A stretch of 64,000 nucleotides of DNA from Winogradskyella sp. KYW1333 (GTDB taxonomy: Bacteria > Bacteroidota > Bacteroidia > Flavobacteriales > Flavobacteriaceae). A program made the position numbers and the translations under genes. Where the stretch lies: NCBI RefSeq assembly GCF_003335675.1, contig NZ_QPHL01000012.1, positions 124,001 through 188,000 of the forward strand, read 5' to 3'. Positions 1 through 9,131 of the stretch are shown here, one piece after another; the first letter of the stretch is position 1, and the number at the start of each line of letters is the position of its first letter. The notes below the pieces were generated by a model that was not told where the DNA came from, ran no database searches, and saw only the letters and a list, made by a program, of their open reading frames with translations.

Positions 1-80
1 TGCATTGTGTTGAAAAACACGTTTTAGTATTTCATAAATTTGTTAGTTTTTGTCGACTGAATAATTATGAGTTCTAATAG

Positions 81-108
81 AGGCTGCCATTAAGGCAGCC
101 TTTTTTTT
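81..108 (+). terminator. Intrinsic terminator of an upstream gene
   Basis: A seven-base GGCTGCC/GGCAGCC stem (82-88 with 94-100) with a five-base loop is followed by eight T. It must end a plus-strand transcript that starts left of the window. Frame 3 is open from position 3 to a stop at 75-77, which could be the last codons of that gene, but this is too short to identify. Confidence 0.8.
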
Positions 109-195
109 GAAATAATCTTTTAAAATTAATACTAAGGAAACATTTACTTAACATTTGTTTTAGTTATTTGCCGCAGACAAAAACTACAATTTATT

Positions 196-1401
196 ATGAA
201 ATTTAAAATTTGCTTCATTGCATTAATTACTGTTGTATTTTTCAATTCTTCTCAAGCACAAGAAATTAGCGACACTAGTTTTGGTAAAGGTTTAATCAAT
301 TTTACTGCCAAAGACAGTTCTTTCAGTATTAAATTCGCACCACGTTTTCAGGTTCGATCTGTTTCGTCATGGGATTATACAGGAGACCAATTTGGTAGTC
401 CAGAGCACAATTTTATTGTACGAAGAGCACGTCTTAAATTTGATGGATATGCCTACAGCAAAAAACTTGTATACAAAATAGAATTAGGTTTATCTAATAG
501 AGATATTTCTGGTGCTAACCAATTTAACAGAAATACACCAAGATATATTTTGGATGCTGTTTTAAAATGGAATTTTTCTGGTAACTGGGAACTTTGGGCT
601 GGTCAGACAAAATTACCTGGTAACGTAGAGCGAGTTGTTTCTTCAGGAAATTTACAATTAATTGATCGTTCTCTTTTAAATAGCAGATTTAATATTGACC
701 GTGATTTAGGTATTCAACTACGGCATAAAACTAATTTGGGTGGAGATTTTTTAATGCGTGAAAAACTTTCTCTATCTCAAGGTGAAGGTCGTAATGTTAC
801 AGAAGGTAATGAAGGAGGACTCCAATATACAGCAAGATTAGAGTTTTTACCGTTTGGTACTTTTAAGTCTAAAGGAGATTATAGCCAATCTGACCTAAAG
901 CGTGAAGAAAAGCCAAAATTAATGGTTGGTTTTACCTATAACTTTAACGAAGATGCAGTAAGAGAAAGAGGTTTTGCTGGTGATTATATGTTACGTAGCG
1001 ACGGATCATTATACGAAACTGACCAAACTACCATTTTTGCAGATGCTATGTTTAAATACAATGGTTTTTCATTTATGGGTGAGTACGCAAAGCGTACAGC
1101 AGATGATGAAATTGCAACAGATGTAGATGGTACACCTACAGGAGATATTGTTGTAACTGGTAATGCTTTAAACTTACAAGCCGGTTATTTATTTAAGAGC
1201 AATTATGAAATTGCAGGACGATTTACTAGTACAGATTATGAATCTGTAACTAATAGAGCTCCTGAAAGACAATATACTCTTGGTTTAAACAAATTTATTG
1301 TAGGGCACAAATTAAAAGTTCAGTCAGATCTTAGTTATACTACATTAGATGGTAATGAAGACAATATTACCTTTAGATTAGGATTTGATTTCCATTTCTA
1401 A
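196..1401 (+). CDS. Phosphate-selective porin (OprO/OprP-like outer membrane barrel)
   Basis: The 401-residue protein has a signal peptide (about residues 1-22, ending SSQAQ) and then alternating beta strands typical of the Porin_O_P family. Features of the family are the early FAPRFQVR strand and an RRARLKFDG segment near residue 75. The last residue is an aromatic Phe (DFHF), the usual C-terminal signal of outer membrane barrels. It probably lets phosphate or other anions across the outer membrane. The inner-membrane phosphate transporter starts 70 bases downstream on the same strand, so the pair would form a two-membrane uptake path. The barrel assignment is strong; phosphate specificity is inferred from family and neighbour. 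Confidence 0.85.
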   Translation: MKFKICFIALITVVFFNSSQAQEISDTSFGKGLINFTAKDSSFSIKFAPRFQVRSVSSWDYTGDQFGSPEHNFIVRRARLKFDGYAYSKKLVYKIELGLSNRDISGANQFNRNTPRYILDAVLKWNFSGNWELWAGQTKLPGNVERVVSSGNLQLIDRSLLNSRFNIDRDLGIQLRHKTNLGGDFLMREKLSLSQGEGRNVTEGNEGGLQYTARLEFLPFGTFKSKGDYSQSDLKREEKPKLMVGFTYNFNEDAVRERGFAGDYMLRSDGSLYETDQTTIFADAMFKYNGFSFMGEYAKRTADDEIATDVDGTPTGDIVVTGNALNLQAGYLFKSNYEIAGRFTSTDYESVTNRAPERQYTLGLNKFIVGHKLKVQSDLSYTTLDGNEDNITFRLGFDFHF

Positions 1402-1471
1402 AAATAACAATTAGGTAACATCCTTTTGTTTAAGTTTTATGATATTTGCAAACTTATTTTAACTAAAAATT

Positions 1472-3781
1472 ATGGACAATATTTATTTATTAATGTTAAT
1501 AGCCATCACGGTTTTAGCCGTTGCAGACATCATTGTAGGTGTTAGTAATGATGCTATTAATTTCTTAAACTCAGCTATTGGTTCAAAAGCCATTTCTTTA
1601 AGAACTATAATGATAGTTGCCAGTTTAGGTATTTTCATCGGAGCTGTCTTTTCTAGCGGTATGATGGAAGTGGCACGTAAAGGTATTTTTGTACCTGCCC
1701 AATTTGAGTTTGGTGAAATTATGCTCATATTTATGGCGGTAATGATTACTGACATATTATTGTTAGATTTCTTTAATACTCTTGGTTTACCAACATCAAC
1801 TACTGTATCGATTGTTTTTAACTTATTGGGTGCGGCAGTGGTTATGTCATTGATTAAAATTAGTCATTCTGATTCTCAATCATTTTCAGATTTAGCGACT
1901 TATATAAACACTTCTAAGGCCATAGAGATTATCTCTGGTATATTGTTATCAGTAGTAATAGCCTTTACCGTTGGTGCTCTAGTACAATGGGTGTCTCGAT
2001 TGATATTTACATTTCATTACGAGAAAAATGTAAAGAATTTCGGCGCAATTTTTGGTGGTGTGGCATTAACTGCTATTACATATTTTATCTTCTTAAAAGG
2101 TCTTAAGGGAACGCCTTATTATGGTGATTTAAAATCAATTTTAGAAGGTAATGAAATATACATCATACTAGGAAGTTTTGTTTTCTGGACCATTTTCTCA
2201 TATGTCTTTGAAAGTATAACCAAAAAAACGGTATTACTTGTTGTAATCGCAATAGGTACATTTGGATTGGCATTAGCATTTTCTGGTAACGATTTGGTTA
2301 ACTTCATTGGTGTTCCTATGGCAGCATATCATTCTTATGAAGCATGGGTTGCTGGAGGTATGGATGTTACCATGTCAATGGATGTATTAGACAAAAAAGT
2401 CCCTGCAGAGCCATTACTATTATTTATTGCAGGTGCTATAATGGTACTAACTTTATGGTTTTCTAAAAAAGCTAAAACTGTTGCTGAAACAGAAATTAGT
2501 TTATCACGTCAGGGTGAAACTCATGAGAAATTTGAACCTAATAGATTATCTAGATCAATAGTAAAAGGAACAACACAATTATCAAACTACTTTAGTGTTA
2601 TTGTATCTTCCTCTATCCAGAATAAAATTGGTAAAAGTTTTGACAAACCTAACTTCACCTTAACAAAAGACCAAAGTATCGATGCACCAGCATTTGATAT
2701 GATTAGAGCATCGGTTAATCTTATGGTTGCAGGTGTATTAATCGCAATTGCTACTTCAATGAAATTACCACTATCTACTACCTATGTAACTTTCATGGTA
2801 GCAATGGGTACATCGCTTGCAGATCGTGCTTGGGGAAGAGAAAGTGCTGTTTATAGAGTTGCAGGTGTATTAAATGTAATTGGAGGATGGTTTGGTACTG
2901 CAATTGGTGCATTTGTAGCTGCAGGTACAGTAGTATTTTTAATAAACTGGAATCCAAAAGTTATAATTCCAATCTTACTATTGTTAACAGTAATTTTATT
3001 ATACAGAAACTATACATCTCATAAGAAAAAATCTAGTAAAACAATTGCTGAGGATAGTTTAAAGAAAGCCGAGAGTAGTTCGCTACAAGGTGTTATCCTT
3101 GAAAGTGCTAACAACATGGCCAATGTCGTAAAACGAACAAATAGAATCTACTCTAATGCTATCGTTGGACTTGCTAAACAGGATTTAGACTTGCTCAAAA
3201 AGAGTAAAAAACAGGTCGTAAAACTATCAGATGAAGTTGATGATTTACGTGATAATGTTTTCTATTTTATTAAAAATTTAGATGAGTCTAGTTTAGGTGC
3301 AAGTGATTTTTATATTAATATCTTAGGCTATCTTCAAGATATGACACAGTCATTGGAATATATTACTAAAGTGAGCCATAAGCATATTAATAATAATCAT
3401 AAGAAACTTAAGTTCAGTCAGATTAAAGAGCTAAAAGAAATAGATGATAAACTAGAAATTCTATTTGAAGACACGCGTAAAGCTTTTAAATCTGAATCTT
3501 TTGAACAAATAGGAGCGATTTTAGATGAAAGGACTGAAGTTTATGAACTTGTAAAGAGTAAAATTAAAGAACAAGTTAAGCGTACAAGAACGGAAGAATC
3601 TAGTCCAAAAAATACAACACTCTATTTTAGTGTTTTATTAGAAACAAAAGATTTAATTAAATCAACAATGAACTTATTGGAAGAGTATCATAATTCTTTT
3701 GATAGTTCAGTAGAGCCAGCAACAATTGACGTTGTTGATGAAGTTGTAGAGGGTAGTGAAAAACCTGAAGCAGAAGAATAA
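1472..3781 (+). CDS. pit: Inorganic phosphate transporter, PiT family, with C-terminal PhoU-like domain
   Basis: The 769-residue protein has the two PiT signature repeats: a SNDAINFLNSAIG segment with LGLPTSTTVS in the first half, and KLPLSTTYVTFMVAMG in the second. About ten to twelve membrane segments occupy residues 1-515. From about residue 540 to 745 there is a charged, helical, soluble domain resembling DUF47/PhoU, which in this family is fused to the transporter and may gate it. It should take up phosphate with a cation across the inner membrane. It follows the porin gene closely and ends just before a hairpin shared with the convergent chrA. No pst or phoU genes are nearby. Confidence 0.92.
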   Translation: MDNIYLLMLIAITVLAVADIIVGVSNDAINFLNSAIGSKAISLRTIMIVASLGIFIGAVFSSGMMEVARKGIFVPAQFEFGEIMLIFMAVMITDILLLDFFNTLGLPTSTTVSIVFNLLGAAVVMSLIKISHSDSQSFSDLATYINTSKAIEIISGILLSVVIAFTVGALVQWVSRLIFTFHYEKNVKNFGAIFGGVALTAITYFIFLKGLKGTPYYGDLKSILEGNEIYIILGSFVFWTIFSYVFESITKKTVLLVVIAIGTFGLALAFSGNDLVNFIGVPMAAYHSYEAWVAGGMDVTMSMDVLDKKVPAEPLLLFIAGAIMVLTLWFSKKAKTVAETEISLSRQGETHEKFEPNRLSRSIVKGTTQLSNYFSVIVSSSIQNKIGKSFDKPNFTLTKDQSIDAPAFDMIRASVNLMVAGVLIAIATSMKLPLSTTYVTFMVAMGTSLADRAWGRESAVYRVAGVLNVIGGWFGTAIGAFVAAGTVVFLINWNPKVIIPILLLLTVILLYRNYTSHKKKSSKTIAEDSLKKAESSSLQGVILESANNMANVVKRTNRIYSNAIVGLAKQDLDLLKKSKKQVVKLSDEVDDLRDNVFYFIKNLDESSLGASDFYINILGYLQDMTQSLEYITKVSHKHINNNHKKLKFSQIKELKEIDDKLEILFEDTRKAFKSESFEQIGAILDERTEVYELVKSKIKEQVKRTRTEESSPKNTTLYFSVLLETKDLIKSTMNLLEEYHNSFDSSVEPATIDVVDEVVEGSEKPEAEE

Positions 3782-3802
3782 ATCTATTACCCAAATATGT
3801 AC

Positions 3803-3834
3803 AAAGCCATCATTTTTTAGTGATGGCTTTTTTA
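3803..3834. terminator. Terminator between pit and chrA
   Basis: A ten-base stem AAAGCCATCA/TGATGGCTTT (3803-3812 with 3821-3830) is followed by T residues on the plus strand. It ends the pit transcript and directly abuts the chrA stop codon at 3832-3834. On the minus strand the T-run is short, so it is weaker for chrA. Confidence 0.8.
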
Positions 3835-4959
3835 TTTTGTTAAGGATAATAGTAAGAAACCTAATATTGCACCAATAACAATTGTCCAAATAGTGCTCAC
3901 CTTAGTCTTAAAGGTTAAGAATACAGCAATTAATGCGATGGCTATACTTTGCCATTCAATTAAAGTTTCGCGACCCATTACAATTAATACTGCCAGCATT
4001 ACAGCAACAGCAGCAACATTCACAGAATCTAAAAAATAACGCAGAATCTTAGATTTACGCATTCTTGGAATAAAAGGATTAAGTATAAGAACAAATAAAA
4101 AAGAAGGCAGAAAAATGCCAGTAGTAGCAACCAGTGCTCCTGTAAAACCAGATAATTGATATCCAATAAATGTAGATGTAGAAAGAACAGGTCCTGGAGT
4201 AAATTGTCCAATGGCGATAGCATCAATCAATTCTGCTCTAGTGAGTAAACCTCTTGTCACCAATTCGGCATCTAAATAGGCAAAAAGTACATAACCACTT
4301 CCATATAGTATAGCACCTACTTTTAAGAATATTAGAAACAATTTTAAAGTTGAGACCTTCGCAATGGTAGTATTCAGCCCTAGAACGAAAAAGAATGGAG
4401 AAATACTATTTACCGAAGGTTTTGTTTTCGATTTTAAATAAAAGTATAGCATTCCTAAAATGCCAGCAGATAGAAGGACTAAAACTTCATTTACACCTAA
4501 AAGACTTACACTTAAAACTAAAATTCCAATAACAATAAGTTCAGTACTTTTTATGGCTTTTTTACCTAGCTTTAAAATCGCGGCAGCTATAATTGCCAAT
4601 ACTGCAGGTTTTATGCCGTAAATAAATGGCTCAACTTCTGGAAGTTGTCCGTATTTTACATACAAATAAGCAAGTAAAGCAGTAATTATGGTAGCTGGAA
4701 AGATAAACGCAATACCTGCAACAAATAATCCAAGCTTGCCAGCTCTTTCATAACCACAGTGCATGGTCATTTCAGTTGAGTTTGGACCTGGTATAAGGTT
4801 AGTGGTGCCAATGAGGTCTAAAAAATAATCTCGTGTCATCCACTTTCGTTTTTCAATGATCTCATCTTCCATCATTGCTATATGTGCTGCAGGACCACCA
4901 AATGCAAAACACCCTAGTTTAAAAAACACCTTGGCAACTTCAATTAGTTTATCAATCAT
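3832..4959 (-). CDS. chrA: Chromate efflux transporter ChrA (two-domain form)
   Basis: The 375-residue protein is a long-chain CHR protein with two homologous halves. The first carries FGGP near residue 20 and NLIPGPNSTE near 54; the second carries YGSGY and GQFTPGPVLSTST. Both are ChrA repeat hallmarks, in a polytopic membrane protein. The family exports chromate; the real substrate is unproven here. I chose the ATG at 4957-4959 (MIDKL) because upstream codons lie in an OmpA-gene remnant and a -7 element at 4996-5003 would give a leader of about 30 bases. The gene butts against the 3' stub of an OmpA-family gene, which suggests it arrived by replacement or insertion. Confidence 0.9.
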   Translation of the reverse strand: MIDKLIEVAKVFFKLGCFAFGGPAAHIAMMEDEIIEKRKWMTRDYFLDLIGTTNLIPGPNSTEMTMHCGYERAGKLGLFVAGIAFIFPATIITALLAYLYVKYGQLPEVEPFIYGIKPAVLAIIAAAILKLGKKAIKSTELIVIGILVLSVSLLGVNEVLVLLSAGILGMLYFYLKSKTKPSVNSISPFFFVLGLNTTIAKVSTLKLFLIFLKVGAILYGSGYVLFAYLDAELVTRGLLTRAELIDAIAIGQFTPGPVLSTSTFIGYQLSGFTGALVATTGIFLPSFLFVLILNPFIPRMRKSKILRYFLDSVNVAAVAVMLAVLIVMGRETLIEWQSIAIALIAVFLTFKTKVSTIWTIVIGAILGFLLLSLTK

Positions 4960-4966
4960 ATCATTT

Positions 4967-5158
4967 ACGACCTCTGTTGTTAGAAGGTTACAGAACAAAT
5001 ATAATGTTAAACCAGAACAACTTATTGCTTCTGGTCGTAGTAGTTACCAGCCTTTAGTTGCAAACGACTCTAGAGAAAATCGATCTAAAAACAGAAGAAC
5101 ACGCATTATTTTAATGCCAAATATTGACAAGTTTTTTGCTTTAATGGAAGCAAACTAA
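4967..5158 (+). pseudogene. 3' remnant of an OmpA-family peptidoglycan-binding protein
   Basis: This frame encodes about 63 residues that match the end of an OmpA C-terminal domain: SVVRRLQ, then KYNVKPEQLIASGRSSYQP, then ENRSKNRRTRIILMP. The SxxV, GxSxxxP and NRRxxI patterns are standard for that fold. Only the last part of the domain is present; there is no start codon, signal peptide or N-terminal half. Its first recognisable codon lies eight bases from the chrA start codon, so the 5' part was lost where chrA now sits. The open frame continues antisense into chrA, but that part (4856-4966) has no OmpA character. It is almost certainly a non-functional fragment. Confidence 0.8.
4996..5003 (-). 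promoter_or_regulatory. Candidate -7 element for chrA
   Basis: The minus strand reads TATATTTG, a perfect match to the Bacteroidetes TAnnTTTG element. It lies about 37 bases upstream of the chrA ATG and inside the OmpA remnant. The nearest TTG (-33) is only 14 bases away rather than 17-23, so support is partial. Confidence 0.4.
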
Positions 5159-5188
5159 TCTATTGACCTGAAAAGGCAATTAAACAGA

Positions 5189-5227
5189 AGCACCCTCCCG
5201 TACAGTTCGGCATTGGGTGCTTTTTTT
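5189..5227 (+). terminator. Terminator of the former OmpA-family gene
   Basis: An AGCACCC/GGGTGCT stem (5189-5195 with 5215-5221) with a 19-base loop is followed by seven T. It lies 30 bases after the OmpA remnant stop and seems to be the intact terminator of the broken gene. Confidence 0.7.
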
Positions 5228-5264
5228 ATTTCATATATTGTAAATTAAAATCAATGATTTAAAC

Positions 5265-5984
5265 ATGAAATATTTAGTTTTCGCCTTAGTATTTTTATTA
5301 ACTACTCTGGTTTATTCCCAAGAAATTACGGCCAATCAATTATTAGATAATGCCATTAAATACCACGATCCAAATAATAATTGGAATACTTTTGAAGGGG
5401 AATTCACGGTCGTAATGACAACACCAAATAGTTCGGAACGTACTAGTAAGATTTCCATTAATCTACCCAAAGAATATTTCAGTGTAACTGCCAAGCGTGA
5501 TTCTGTAACAACAACTTATACCATTAATAAAGGCATTTGTGAAATGTGGTATAACGGTAAACTCTTAGATAGCATACAGGCAAAGGAGAAAAACCTCAGT
5601 TGTGATAGAGCACAACTATATAAAAACTACTACACCTATTTATATGGATTACCAATGAAATTAAAGGATCCAGGAACTAACCTAATAGATACCGTTGATA
5701 AAAAAACCTTTAAGGGTAAAGACTATTTAGTACTTAAAGTAACTTACGATGAAGACGTTGGCAGTGATGTTTGGTATTTTTATTTTAATCCGAACACCTA
5801 TGCTATGGAAATCTATCAATTCTTTAAAACTGATGAAAATGGCAAGGAAAAACCTGATTCTGGTGAGTATATTTTGTTAACTGAAGAGGCAATAGTGAAT
5901 GGTATAAAAATGCCTAGAATCAGAGCTTGGTATTATAATAAAGATGATAAGTATTTAGGGACTGATACTGTAGTTGATAAATAA
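5265..5984 (+). CDS. Exported LolA-like protein (DUF6503-type)
   Basis: The 239-residue protein has a signal peptide ending near residue 19 (LVYSQ) and no lipobox. The rest is rich in beta strands with a pattern like the LolA/LolB half-barrel: a segment starting NTFEGEFTV, a Trp-Tyr pair near residue 95, and FYFNPNTYAMEIYQ in the C-terminal half. I recall similar Bacteroidetes proteins as DUF6503, but cannot confirm the family here. It probably acts in the periplasm, perhaps binding a lipid or hydrophobic ligand; no function is established. It stands alone, with terminators on both sides. Confidence 0.7.
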   Translation: MKYLVFALVFLLTTLVYSQEITANQLLDNAIKYHDPNNNWNTFEGEFTVVMTTPNSSERTSKISINLPKEYFSVTAKRDSVTTTYTINKGICEMWYNGKLLDSIQAKEKNLSCDRAQLYKNYYTYLYGLPMKLKDPGTNLIDTVDKKTFKGKDYLVLKVTYDEDVGSDVWYFYFNPNTYAMEIYQFFKTDENGKEKPDSGEYILLTEEAIVNGIKMPRIRAWYYNKDDKYLGTDTVVDK

Positions 5985-6016
5985 AAAAAGCACCTTTTTC
6001 TAAGGTGCTTTTTTTA
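5985..6016. terminator. Bidirectional terminator between the LolA-like gene and nrdA
   Basis: A long stem AAAAAGCACCTT/AAGGTGCTTTTT (5985-5996 with 6002-6013) has A and T runs on both sides. It starts right after the plus-strand stop codon and lies 23 bases beyond the nrdA stop on the minus strand, so it can serve both. Confidence 0.85.
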
Positions 6017-6038
6017 TTAAGGTTTAATCAATTCTTTG

Positions 6039-7838
6039 TTACCCTTCACAGCTAGTACATTCTTTCTTTTGCTTAAACTTCTGCGCTGCATTCATACTAT
6101 GCTGATAATACAAGGATTTTACACCTAATTGCCAAGCAGTAACATATATTTTATTTATATCCTTAACCGGCATATCTGGGTGTACCATTATATTTAATGA
6201 TTGCCCTTGGTCAATATGATTCTGTCTGTTTGCAGCCTGATAGATAAGTGTCATTTGGTCTATTTCAGAATAGGTTTTGAAAACATCCTTTTCAAGATCT
6301 GTTAACCCTTCCAAGTGTTGTACAGACCCATCGTAATCTCTGATACTTCTCCATACCTCACTAGTGTTCATTCCTTTTTCTTCTAACAGCGCAACTAAAT
6401 AAGGGTTTTTAATTGTTGTCTTTATTTTGGCAATATCCTTAACATAACAGTTAGACCAAATTGGCTCAATACCTTGAGATACCTGTCCTAAAATAAATGC
6501 AGATGATGTTGTAGGCGCAACAGCATTTAAAGTAGCATTACGTCTCCCTTTACCTTTTAATACTTCTGGCTCACCAAATAATTTCGCTAATTCTTCTGAA
6601 GCTTTAACTGACTTCTCTTTAATAGTTTTAAAAATCTCACTATTAAGGTTAAATGCTTCCTGGCTATCAAATGGTAACATTTTTGATTGTAACAATGAGT
6701 GCCATCCTAATGCACCCATTCCTAATGCTCTATTCTCTCTAGCGAAATTATAGGCTTTCTCCATAAACATGAATGTCTGCTGATCATCACGATCTGGTGA
6801 ATCTCTGTAAACTTCAAGCTTGGTTACAAACTCTTCTAAAACAGCATCTAAGAAATAGATCATGGTTTCAACAGCATCCGTATTTTTCCACTTATCGTAA
6901 TGTAATAAGTTAATAGAAGACAATACACAAACAAAAGACCATCTATCGTTTGTAGGTAGCATAATCTCAGAGCACAAGTTACTAGCATAGATTTCATGCT
7001 TGTTTTCCTGATAAACCTCTGGTGCATTATTGTTAGCATTATCTCTGAAGAAAATGTACGGATAACCTATTTCACCTCTTCTTTGTAAAACTTTTGCCCA
7101 AATGGCTCTTTTGTCAGAATCTCCATCGATCATTTCTTGCATCCATTGATTACTAACAGTAACACCATGTGTTAACTCTTGTATAGGATTACCTTCTGTA
7201 CCGATTTCTAAAAATTCGTGTATATCATTATGTTCAATCGGTAGGTATGGGGAAAAACGACCACGTCTTACTGAGCCTTGGCTTACGACATCAACCATTT
7301 TTTCAAAAAGTTGCATAATATGAACTGCTCCTGAAGACTCACCGTTATTTTTTACAGGTGCACCTCTATGACGAAGTTTACCAAAGTAACCAGAAGTACC
7401 TCCTCCAAGCTTAGACATCATACCAACTTCTGATTGCGTGTAGAGAATATCTCCCATGTCATCAGAAATATGAGAACCGAAACAACTGATTGGTAAACCG
7501 CGTTTTTTACCAAAATTAGACCAAACAGGTGATGCTAAAGAGTAAAAGCCTTCAGCCATATAGCCGTAAAACTTATCTGCAAAACCATCGATTTTTAAAA
7601 TTCTTTCTGCATTATCAGCTATTTCTCTGATTCTTTCCTCAGGTGTTGTACCTTCTGTTAAATAACCGGATGACAAAAATTGACGACTATGTTCTGTTAA
7701 CCATTTTATTTCGGGTTCAGATTTAGCCTCTTTAATGGCTTCTTTTCTCGCTTTAATTAATTCTTTATGTGATGAGGTGGTTGTAGTTTGAGGGTTTGCT
7801 ACGTTGTTCTCCAGTTTTAAGTTAGTTTTGTCGTTCAT
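6039..7838 (-). CDS. nrdA: Ribonucleoside-diphosphate reductase, alpha (catalytic) subunit without ATP-cone
   Basis: The 599-residue protein is the class I catalytic subunit that reduces ribonucleotides. The active-site set is visible: C119 in ISCFG, the N287/C289/E291 triad in SNLCSEI, and C304 in FVCVLSS, plus the C-terminal redox pair C594/C597 (CTSC). The usual N-terminal ATP-cone of about 90 residues is absent, so the protein is much shorter than E. coli NrdA (about 760). The cone is instead on the beta subunit encoded three bases upstream in the same operon. This arrangement is known in flavobacteria such as Leeuwenhoekiella blandensis. Confidence 0.95.
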   Translation of the reverse strand: MNDKTNLKLENNVANPQTTTTSSHKELIKARKEAIKEAKSEPEIKWLTEHSRQFLSSGYLTEGTTPEERIREIADNAERILKIDGFADKFYGYMAEGFYSLASPVWSNFGKKRGLPISCFGSHISDDMGDILYTQSEVGMMSKLGGGTSGYFGKLRHRGAPVKNNGESSGAVHIMQLFEKMVDVVSQGSVRRGRFSPYLPIEHNDIHEFLEIGTEGNPIQELTHGVTVSNQWMQEMIDGDSDKRAIWAKVLQRRGEIGYPYIFFRDNANNNAPEVYQENKHEIYASNLCSEIMLPTNDRWSFVCVLSSINLLHYDKWKNTDAVETMIYFLDAVLEEFVTKLEVYRDSPDRDDQQTFMFMEKAYNFARENRALGMGALGWHSLLQSKMLPFDSQEAFNLNSEIFKTIKEKSVKASEELAKLFGEPEVLKGKGRRNATLNAVAPTTSSAFILGQVSQGIEPIWSNCYVKDIAKIKTTIKNPYLVALLEEKGMNTSEVWRSIRDYDGSVQHLEGLTDLEKDVFKTYSEIDQMTLIYQAANRQNHIDQGQSLNIMVHPDMPVKDINKIYVTAWQLGVKSLYYQHSMNAAQKFKQKKECTSCEG

Positions 7839-7841
7839 GGT

Positions 7842-9131
7842 TTAAAATAAGTCGTCGCTTGTTATACTTTTAGTTCTTTTGCTATAGTTGATAGAGCGTT
7901 TCACAAAGAAATCTCCATGTTTAGTACCAATGATTTCATCGTCAAACCATTCGGTTTGTTCTAATAAGCTCTCATCGATATCGAATATTTTATCAATACC
8001 TATACTTTCAAGGGAATTATTGAATCTGTTCTTTATAAATTCGTTTATTACATTCTTTGGAAGGAAGTCTAATTCTCCTGCTTCAAATATCCAATCAATA
8101 ATTTTGCTTTCAGACTCAAAAGCCTCATCGCACATTACTTTAACTATTGTATTGTATTCTTCACCAAACCATGTTGGGTTTTCATCTTTAATGATTCTAA
8201 TTACATCAATACCAAAATCACCGTGTATTTGTTCTTCTTTTGAAGTCGCCTCAACTACATTGGAAATTCCTTTAAGCATATTCTTGTGCTTATTAAATGC
8301 CATTATGATTAAGAATTGCGAGAACAACGATACATGCTCAATGAAAAGTGAGAATAATAAAATTGATTCTGCGTATTCTTTGTTGTCATCGCTCTTAGCA
8401 TTTTTTAAAGCAGTTTCTAAATAATGCACACGACGCATTATCACAGGATTTTTCTTTAATCTTTTAAACTCGTTATTTAGACCAAGTATTTCTAATAAAT
8501 GAGAATAAGCATCGTGATGGCGAACTTCACTTTCTGCAAATGTAGCGCCAACTGATCCTATCTCTGGTTTTGGCATTTTGTGGTAAATATCTCCCCAGAA
8601 CGATTTTACTGCTACCTCAATTTGTGATATAGCAAGCATTGTATTCTTTATAGCGTTTTGCTCGACAATGGTCAACCTAGTTTTAAAATCTTGAATATCA
8701 CTAGTGAAGTTGAACTCTGAATGGATCCAGTAAGAATGTCTTATAGCATCTACATACTCATTAAGTCCTGGATACTCATAAGGCTTCAGATTAACCCGTT
8801 TTTCAAAAATATTTGTTTTTCTACTCCTTGCCTGTTCATCTCTATACAGTATATATGCCTTTGCTACATCTAAGAAATGGTTTTCCATTAATTTGATCTC
8901 AACAATATCTTGTACCTCTTCTACAGTTGGAACATAATTATAATCACCACCTTTTCTAATCAATAATTCTGAAAGAACATTTTCAGCGATATTATAAGCA
9001 TCTTCCTTGGTACCATTCCCAACAGACATCATCGCTTTTTCTACCGCATTAGAAATTTTATTTAAAACAAATGGACTTGTTTCATAATCTCTTTTGATAA
9101 TTTCTGTGATTTCTAATTGTTTGGTTTCCAT
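7842..9131 (-). CDS. nrdB: Ribonucleotide reductase beta (radical) subunit with N-terminal ATP-cone
   Basis: This 429-residue protein has an ATP-cone at residues 1-100 followed by a ferritin-like radical subunit. Metal ligands are visible: E202-x-x-H205, E265 and E300-x-x-H303, with Y209 in the position of the E. coli radical tyrosine. The cone would bind ATP or dATP and switch overall activity by changing beta-subunit oligomers. That mechanism is described for the L. blandensis protein, which carries a dimanganese (class Id) centre; the metal here is inferred. It is first in the operon, with nrdA starting three bases after its stop. A 470-base leader region lies upstream. Confidence 0.93.
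   Translation of the reverse strand: METKQLEITEIIKRDYETSPFVLNKISNAVEKAMMSVGNGTKEDAYNIAENVLSELLIRKGGDYNYVPTVEEVQDIVEIKLMENHFLDVAKAYILYRDEQARSRKTNIFEKRVNLKPYEYPGLNEYVDAIRHSYWIHSEFNFTSDIQDFKTRLTIVEQNAIKNTMLAISQIEVAVKSFWGDIYHKMPKPEIGSVGATFAESEVRHHDAYSHLLEILGLNNEFKRLKKNPVIMRRVHYLETALKNAKSDDNKEYAESILLFSLFIEHVSLFSQFLIIMAFNKHKNMLKGISNVVEATSKEEQIHGDFGIDVIRIIKDENPTWFGEEYNTIVKVMCDEAFESESKIIDWIFEAGELDFLPKNVINEFIKNRFNNSLESIGIDKIFDIDESLLEQTEWFDDEIIGTKHGDFFVKRSINYSKRTKSITSDDLF

Noticed and set aside
1-77. Open frame running in from the left edge to a stop at 75-77
   Set aside because: Only 24 codons are visible, with no recognisable motif. It may be the end of the gene served by the terminator at 81-108, but cannot be supported.
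4856-4966. Upstream part of the open frame that continues into the OmpA remnant
   Set aside because: It is antisense to the chrA coding sequence and shows no OmpA-like pattern; the ATG at 4856 is not a real start.
7888-8424. 178-codon plus-strand open frame
   Set aside because: It is fully antisense to nrdB, whose metal ligands and domains are clear.
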